Shown: piece by piece, positions 55,501 through 62,700 of the stretch
Position numbering within the stretch: the stretch's first letter is position 1
Layout: the number at the start of each line of letters is the position of its first letter
Assembly: GCF_026151205.1 (NCBI RefSeq)
Contig: NC_087079.1
Location: 1,762,028 to 1,826,027, forward strand
Direction of reading: 5' to 3'
From: Bolinopsis microptera
Taxonomy: Eukaryota > Ctenophora > Tentaculata > Lobata > Bolinopsidae
DNA: 64,000 nucleotides
The notes under the pieces: generated by a model
Told to the model about the DNA's origin: nothing
The model's database searches: none
The model's input: only the letters and a program-made list of their open reading frames with translations
Program-made: the position numbers and the translations under genes

Positions 55501-56704
55501 CTGCCTTTTTTGCCCTTTTTTACGATGAATTTTACTAAGTCGTTTGAGGCCACATTGCATAGCTTAAAACTCAAAATTGAGAGAAATCCGGTTCCAAAAA
55601 GCTTGCCATGATCATCAACTACACTCACAAGAATTTTTGAAGCGATATCTGATGACCTGGGCGGGTGGTGAAATGTACAACTTTGGTGATAGGCAAAAAT
55701 CCCAATTTTTATTTTTTCACCTTGTTCGGTCTGTAACTTGGTCATTTATTGTTCAATTATATAATCCTTTCAATGGCTTCTAGTACGGAGTGTAAGTAAT
55801 GTTCAGTAAAAAAATCAGCCAAAAAACTTTTTAAATGGCCGAACTATCGGTATTACAGTGACAGACTTCTCCAAATTTTAAAAATTTTCGAAAAAGAAAA
55901 ATATTTTTTTTCTCGAGGAGGGAATATTTTTTTAAATTTTTGAAGGTGTACAATCTTATTCTTTTTGTCTATTTAAAAATAATATAAAATAAAATCGATG
56001 TTCGGAGCAAAAACGGTTTTGGTGTATCTCCCCTTAATGTTTCTTATAATACTTATGGTGAATTAAAATTATTGGATTATAATGTGCTGATCATAACAAA
56101 ATATGTCCACTTTCAGCTGTTTACTTAAAGAAAAAGGATTATTTGTCAGCCAAGAACATGTGCTCTGAAGCTGTAGAAATTGGAAAAAAGTTAGGGGCTT
56201 GCAATAGAGACCTATCCAGGTATTGATAAAAATGTAATCTTCAGTACCTCTATAAGTAGTCAGATGTAATTAGGTAATTAAGAGGAGCTCAATAATATAT
56301 GTGGCCCTGCTCTGCGCACTTCTTTTTGGTCAAGTTGTTATTTGTGTCAAGCCTACGCCCTACACAACTACACGGTACGTGTGTAATAAATGCAATTTCA
56401 AAGATCGCTGGAATGGATTGGAAAGGCATGCTATGCTATGGGGGATGTTTACAGTGCTGCCAGGAATTACAAAGAAGCACTGATACTGCATGACGACAAA
56501 AAGCTGCATAAAGAGCTTGAAAAGGTGCCAGATTAGATAATTATAACCGATAAATCATTAGCTTTGATTATAAATAAATTAAGTTGCATTATTCAAGTTT
56601 GTTTCTAGAAATGGAACCATAGTAAGAAAAAAGCTAATTGGTTTTTCTAAATTATTTTTCTCTATAGATTGATTCGGAAGCTAAAGAATTGCTCCTTCAA
56701 ACAG
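40535..56704 (+). CDS. TPR exons 1-7 of the TPR-NERD-helicase gene
   Basis: Two three-exon modules are visible. Module A: 40535-40694 (AVKKKELGNEAFKRQMFIDA), 53240-53342 (AIYIQTKQYDSAKKVCLEAL), 54130-54238 (CLARIGKACLEMRDLNDAI). Module B: 54364-54547 (AVKKKEMGHEAFSRKEYDTA), 56117-56219 (AVYLKKKDYLSAKNMCSEAV), 56404-56524 (RSLEWIGKACYAMGDVYSAA). Both have introns in phases 1, 2 and 0, and the middle exons are both 103 nt, so the module was duplicated. The repeats most resemble Hsp70/Hsp90-organising TPRs (LGNEAF, LDPT). Exon 7 (56668-56704, 12 codons) links to the nuclease exon. Intron 1 is 12.5 kb and full of transposons. Confidence 0.82.
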
Positions 56705-59700
56705 GTAGCTATGAAATTACCTTTATTACACGAAATAATATAAATATAAGCGTAGCATACTGTAGACCTCGAACCTTCCTGACAACTTCATCGTAGGGCC
56801 TGTTTTGTCTCTTTAATGCTTATCCTATACCACTTAGCTTTAACTTTACATCAAGCAGAATAGTAATGATTTTTATTCAAGCTTTGAGACGTGTAGCTTG
56901 AGTAGGTAAAGTATCAGATACCAATCGATCAAGATACCCTTCCATTGCAATGCAAAAAAAAAATACGTTTCTGGATTGGAAAGCTCTCTGAGTCTGTCTC
57001 AGCCAACTTCGTTTTTTAATAACTTTGATATAAAGATAGAATTAGAATGTTACTCCACTTTTCAGATAATCTATCTGTCGAGAAGATAGCTGCTGCAGGT
57101 GAAATGATTACACGAATTTTCATCGACCGCAAGATGAGATACAAAACAGATTATGAGAGACCTGTTATGTTCCCTCGCGCTCCACAGCAGACCTTTGTTG
57201 ATGCCTTTACTGCAGCAGATACTACTAAGAAGTGCTTGGCTCAAAAAGACCGGCAATTTCAATATGAAGCAGAAGTTGATCTTTATAAGGCACTTGAAAG
57301 ATTAGAAAGCAAAAGAAAGATCATTGTCTTGCACAATTTTAGTTTTTCAGAAGAACAAGCTAGGTTGTATGGGGGTACAAATGTTTCTCAAGGTGAACAC
57401 GATTTTGTTGTTATTGTTAGAAACTATGCAGTTATATTGTTTGAAGTTAAATCGCCAAAACAGATTGAGGAGAGAGCTTTTAAACGCAACTTAAAGATAT
57501 CATGAAGTGTAAATTTGCGAATTCTTCAAAGATACTCGAAACTTGGGTAGTGAGCTAGGCTTGGTAATTCTGCCACAATCCCAAAATAGCTCCGTCGTAA
57601 TTGCTTCACAAGCTGAGATAATATGGGGTATATCAATTACATTTTTCCAAGTAGTGGCTAGGTGACGGGATAGCATATACGACATGTGTAAAAACGCCTG
57701 ATTTTAATTGTCCATAACAAGTTTTCTGTTGGTTTTTTTGTTGAACGGACAAGATTACCATCAGGTTTAAACCATTATATTTCACATATCTTCCTAAATT
57801 TGGTGTACAGCGATTAATCTAGTTCCTACAAGCAATTAAAGACAGCTCACTTCATGGAATTTGAATGTAGCACGATCAGTGTTCAATTTGTTTACTTTCG
57901 TTCTGTACGGTCTTTGTATTTTAAAGTTTGCGAATGTGTGCTTTTTTGAATAACGCGTAATGTGTAGACACGAACCTAACATATGTATTCGTAGTCTGTA
58001 CCCCGTAGATAAAAGTCTTATCTTCCAATTAAAGAATTAATAACTAAGTCAGAGCTGTTACAAATTTCCGCGTTTGTTGTCGACTGCGGCACGTGTTTTC
58101 AGAGTATAGTAGGTCAAGCTTTGCAATTATAACAATATATTAGTTTAGCTTCATTCCATTATCACTGCAACATCTCTTTACTAGTTAACATTTATCAAAA
58201 GACGGTTGATGGTAAGACATTGTGCAGTCGGAGGTTGTAACAACCGTGAGGGAAGAGACACCAGTAGTAGGAGAAGCTTTCTGGTTTTTCATTCCGTCCC
58301 AAGCGATGCAAAACGTCGAACAGCATGGAATAAAAGAGTGAACAGGGCTGACCATGACGTTAGGAGGTTAAAAACCTATAAAATCTGCAGCGACCACTTC
58401 AGCGACTGTGACTACAAAGAGAAGGACTGGGAGCACTATGTAAAGACAGGGAGTGTCACACGTAATCGCATGAGGTTGAATGACACATGCATCCCCAATA
58501 CCGACCCCAACACAGGCGAAATTCGTCTATATATACCGGGCCAGCCAGCCGAGAAACGACCCAGACGGTCGATCTTGAAGACAGTGGCAGTAGAATCTGA
58601 GCCGTACGAACGCCAAGATTCTAGCGATGAAGTTTCATCTACTGATGACGATTTAGATTGTTACTGGGACTATTTAGAGCAACTTGCTGTCTCAAGAGTA
58701 GCTCAGACACAAACAGTCGACTCAGATTTTGCAGACGTCGTCATTCAGCCTGATCCGAATGAATGCGATAATGCTTTGTTGATTTCTGATTCTGACGACG
58801 ATGAATCTATAACAGACGAAGATAATGATCCTGACTTCCCAGAACCTAGTCGAAGGATTGCTCAGACCAACTTGACCACTCATGGGCCTCAGCGGAGAAA
58901 AGATTATAGAAAGAGAATTGCTGAATTTTCCTGGGTGATCGTCTCAGTAGAGCTCCTTTTTTCGCTTTTTAAATGGTGCCCATTGTGTGGCTCGTCTGCT
59001 GAGGCTCTTCCGAGCAGCTATGTGATAGGATATGTGGCATATGTTAATTACCAGTGTTTTGGAAAACTAGGTCATCAAGGTGTTTGGACTTCCTCTTCTA
59101 ATTCGGGCAGACTTCTTCATATGAATATACTTGTGAATACGGCATCTAGCCTTTGTGGCATCGGGCAGACTGTACTGTCTAATTTGTTTAAAACATTGAA
59201 GATGCCTACAATGAGTTTTAATTCTTACCAAGAGCACGGGAAAGTCTGGCTGTTTCCTGCAGTGTATTCCATGTTTATTGACATGAGAGATCGTGCTGTT
59301 GAAAGTATTCGAGGAAAGTCAAACTTGATCCTTACAGGAGACGGGCAGTTCGATTCACCCGGTCACACAGCGAAGTATTGCGTCTATACAGTCATGGAGC
59401 ACGGTTCCGGACGTGTCATTGATTTCTTCATTGCACAGAGAGGGTTGAACATGGAGGAACTTGAAAGGGCAGCGTGCAGAGAACTGCTCCTAAAATTGAT
59501 TGGAAAAGGGATTGATGGGTTCAGTTTAGTGACTGATAGACATTCTGGTATTAAAACTATGATAAGAGACGTAACGGATTTCAAAAACATAAATCACTAT
59601 TTTGATATCTGGCACCTTGCTAAAAATATTAGCAAAACCCTTGGTAAAATGACTAAGCTAAAACGGAATGCAGCACTGCTACCTTGGGTGAAAAAACTTC

Positions 59701-62700
59701 TCAATCATTTCTGGTACTCCTGTCGCAATTGTGGAGGGGATAAAAGAAAGTTGATTGAAACCTGGCTATCCTTTTTGCTCCACATATCGAACACTCATCG
59801 ATGGACTACAGGGACCTTTAGTAAGTTAAGAGGAAACCAACCACACCCATCGTTTACCAAAGTGTTTACTTGTGCACATGGCAGGCGAATCAGAAAAGCT
59901 AGTTATAATAGAGGTAAGTGGCTCAAACGTTCATCTCGAACATTCAAGGACCTGTTTGCAAAGCTGACTAAGAAACAATTGATTGAGGACATACAACACT
60001 GCTCATCATTTCTACACACTGGAAGCCTCGAGAATTATCATTGTGTTAGGCTCAAGTACCTGCCCAAGCGTATAGGGTTCACCAGAGCAACTACAGCAAT
60101 CAAGTCAATGATAGCAATCATTGAAGTAAATGCAAACATCGGGACTTCAGATGAGAATAGACGGAATTTGTATGCTGCCTACTCTAAAGCTCAGGCCAAT
60201 TGGGTCCTCAAGAAAGTTCATTCAAAGAAAGACTTTAGCTACCGTTCTAGTATAATGAGTGCTATTCAAGACAGTGTGACTGCTCAGAAGCCGCTAGTTA
60301 TAGACATGTCAGAATACATACCCCTGGATCTGCCTAAGAACATGGCTCCAATCCCCAAACCGGATAAGGATGAAATGTTTGAGAAACATCGCTCAAGAAT
60401 GGCCCTTGAGTGACTAAATTCGGAACTCGAAAACTGTGATTGTATTTAATTCTTATCTATTTTATCGTCAAATAGACGTAAGATCTTTTTGGCTTAATAT
60501 TTTTACTTTCATAGTTTATTAACTAAATCATCTTTCGTTCTGTAACCATTTATTGTAACATAGTGGGTTTAAACTTATAACTATTCGTTTGTTTGATAAC
60601 TGAGTTTCTATCGTTCTCAAAAATGCCATCAAATTCAGAACATGTCATTTCATGGTGATCACGCAGATTTGAACGAGTCGTGCGACTTAGACGACTTCAG
60701 TCATTTTGAGCCAGATTTATACCCTGGATCTGACCACTCCAGTGACGACGACATGGTTACCCCTCCTATTTACAATAGTGACGGTGAAGAAGATGAAACG
60801 ATAGATAGCGCATTTTTTGCAAACATTACGCAAGACAGATTGTCGAAATCGGTCAACGAATGGTGTACTTGTAATAAGTGCAAAATGATGAGTACTGAGA
60901 GAGAGTCGGTTTGTTGCAGTGATTCATTGACTATACATCGTCACAGGGGTTCGCTGGAATGTGTCACAGAAGGAGAGATGTTTCAGCATATGGTCTTATC
61001 TGAACAAGGACTTAGATATTCAAGATACCTGTTTAGTTTCACCATCAATGATGCTGTAAAACGGGGAAACTATCTAAAAGCACATTTGACACCAAAAAAG
61101 TGGAGATATTTAGCCTACAAATCATTTGTGAATTTGATAAGCTCCCAAGATTTGGATAGAAAGGTTCGATACGTACTTCCATCATGTGTTGTGTCGGCGA
61201 TCCGAGAAAAGTTTCCAAACACAGATGGATCAAGATATACGGGTTTTATCAGTATCGGAACTGATGATGGACATATTTTGCCATGAACTTAACAAGTAAA
61301 TGTTTGTATCAAGAAAAAACTATTTATAATTTAAGGTTAGTTTAAGTAATAGGTTCTTTCTAACGTGTATTGTTATTTAGCGTTTGGTAATTGAATGTTT
61401 TTCTTCCTACAACATTACACAGCAGTACGTAAACTTATAAGACAATTATTTGATGCTTGTGTATATTATGCACATTATACAACCACAATTTTCGAAAGAT
61501 AAAAGTCAAATCTATCAAGTGTCGTTAATTTGAAGATTTTATCAATTAAATTGGCGCCACAGCACATGAATAAAAATGTGCATTTTAACACTGTTTCTAT
61601 TGCGGTGTCTGACAGTTAGCCACTATCCAACAAATTAGAGCGATCTTCCTGTATCGATTTCACGCGACATAATTAAGTTACGAATCTGAGAATTCCGAGC
61701 CCTATTCTTATATTGGTGTTTCTATGTGGTAGTATATGTGAAATTTTTTGACGATTAAGTCGGGGACACTTCATGATCCCTTTAAGTGATTCTAAAAAGC
61801 AGCTTGAAAGAGCACACAGACTTTTATCGAACATATGCGATACTGTGGATGTTAAACTGGCTGACCTACAAATTTTCCGGTTCACAGCGCTTCCTAAAAC
61901 CGCAAAAAGTGATGTCATCGATTTGCCTTATTATCAGAAACTTTTCGTCGCTAAGAACAACTCTGTCGATGGCATATTGTTCAAAGAGGATGTTGAGAAT
62001 TTTAGAGTTTGGTGGTTAGAGAACGTTATGTCATGTTTAGTTAAACATAGGATCATATCCAGGCAAAGTGTAGCCAAGCAGATGCAGCAGCTTGAAGCTA
62101 TCTTGATCGGACTTTGGTGTATAAGTCAAGATAACAAATGTGATATCGATATCTGCAGTCTTGGATATTGTATCAACAAAGTCGACAAGGCCATAAAATC
62201 TGCGAATATCACTCAAAATAAAGACAACCCAGTCACAAATAGTGTCAAAGTGAGTCCACTTATCTTTAAGACATATTTGGGAGTTGATTGTCTTACGCAA
62301 GAACAGAAACAGATATTTCAGAATGACGAATTATGTCAGTTTATAATGGGACCTGCTGGGTCAGGGAAGACCTTGTTACGTTTAGGAAAAATAACTAAAT
62401 TGTTTAAGTTTCCAGCTCCAGTCACAAGTGAGAGGGTGATCACGGATAAATTTTTGTTCATAACAGCAACTATGGATCTAAATTACCTCAGAGAATATTT
62501 CAAAAAAATAGGGATGAAAGCCATATTTTCTCATGACTCTTATCGTTGCCCTGAGGTGAAAAAGTTGGTATTGAGCAAGAACGATACATTTTTTGAGGCT
62601 TTCAAATGCAAAAGAGGCGATGTAGACATCTTTGTTTTTCATCAAATATCTGTTAAAATAGGTACTTGTAATTGGCCAAAAGGTTTTCCGTTTGATAATT

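Larger units (their letters stand above)
57495..61781 (+). mobile_element. Kolobok-type DNA transposon, 4287 bp, inserted in a coding exon
   Basis: The left end AGATATCATGAAGTGT and the complement of the right end, AGGGATCATGAAGTGT, are inverted repeats of 16 bp with two mismatches. TTAA is duplicated at 57491-57494 and 61782-61785. It encodes a THAP-DDE transposase and a second protein, both on the plus strand and intact. THAP transposase plus TTAA duplication identifies Kolobok; P elements also have THAP domains but make 8-bp duplications. Confidence 0.88.

Noticed and set aside
54922-55745. Two identical 85-residue frames on opposite strands
   Set aside because: They are mirror images created by the palindromic element, with no recognisable domain.
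57495-61781. The Kolobok element as a normal intron of the host gene
   Set aside because: The host frame continues exactly across the duplicated TTAA; I found no usable in-frame GT donor before the TGA at about 57503.
57495-61781. P-element assignment for the THAP transposon
   Set aside because: P elements make 8-bp duplications; here the duplication is TTAA, and the transposase blocks fit Kolobok better.
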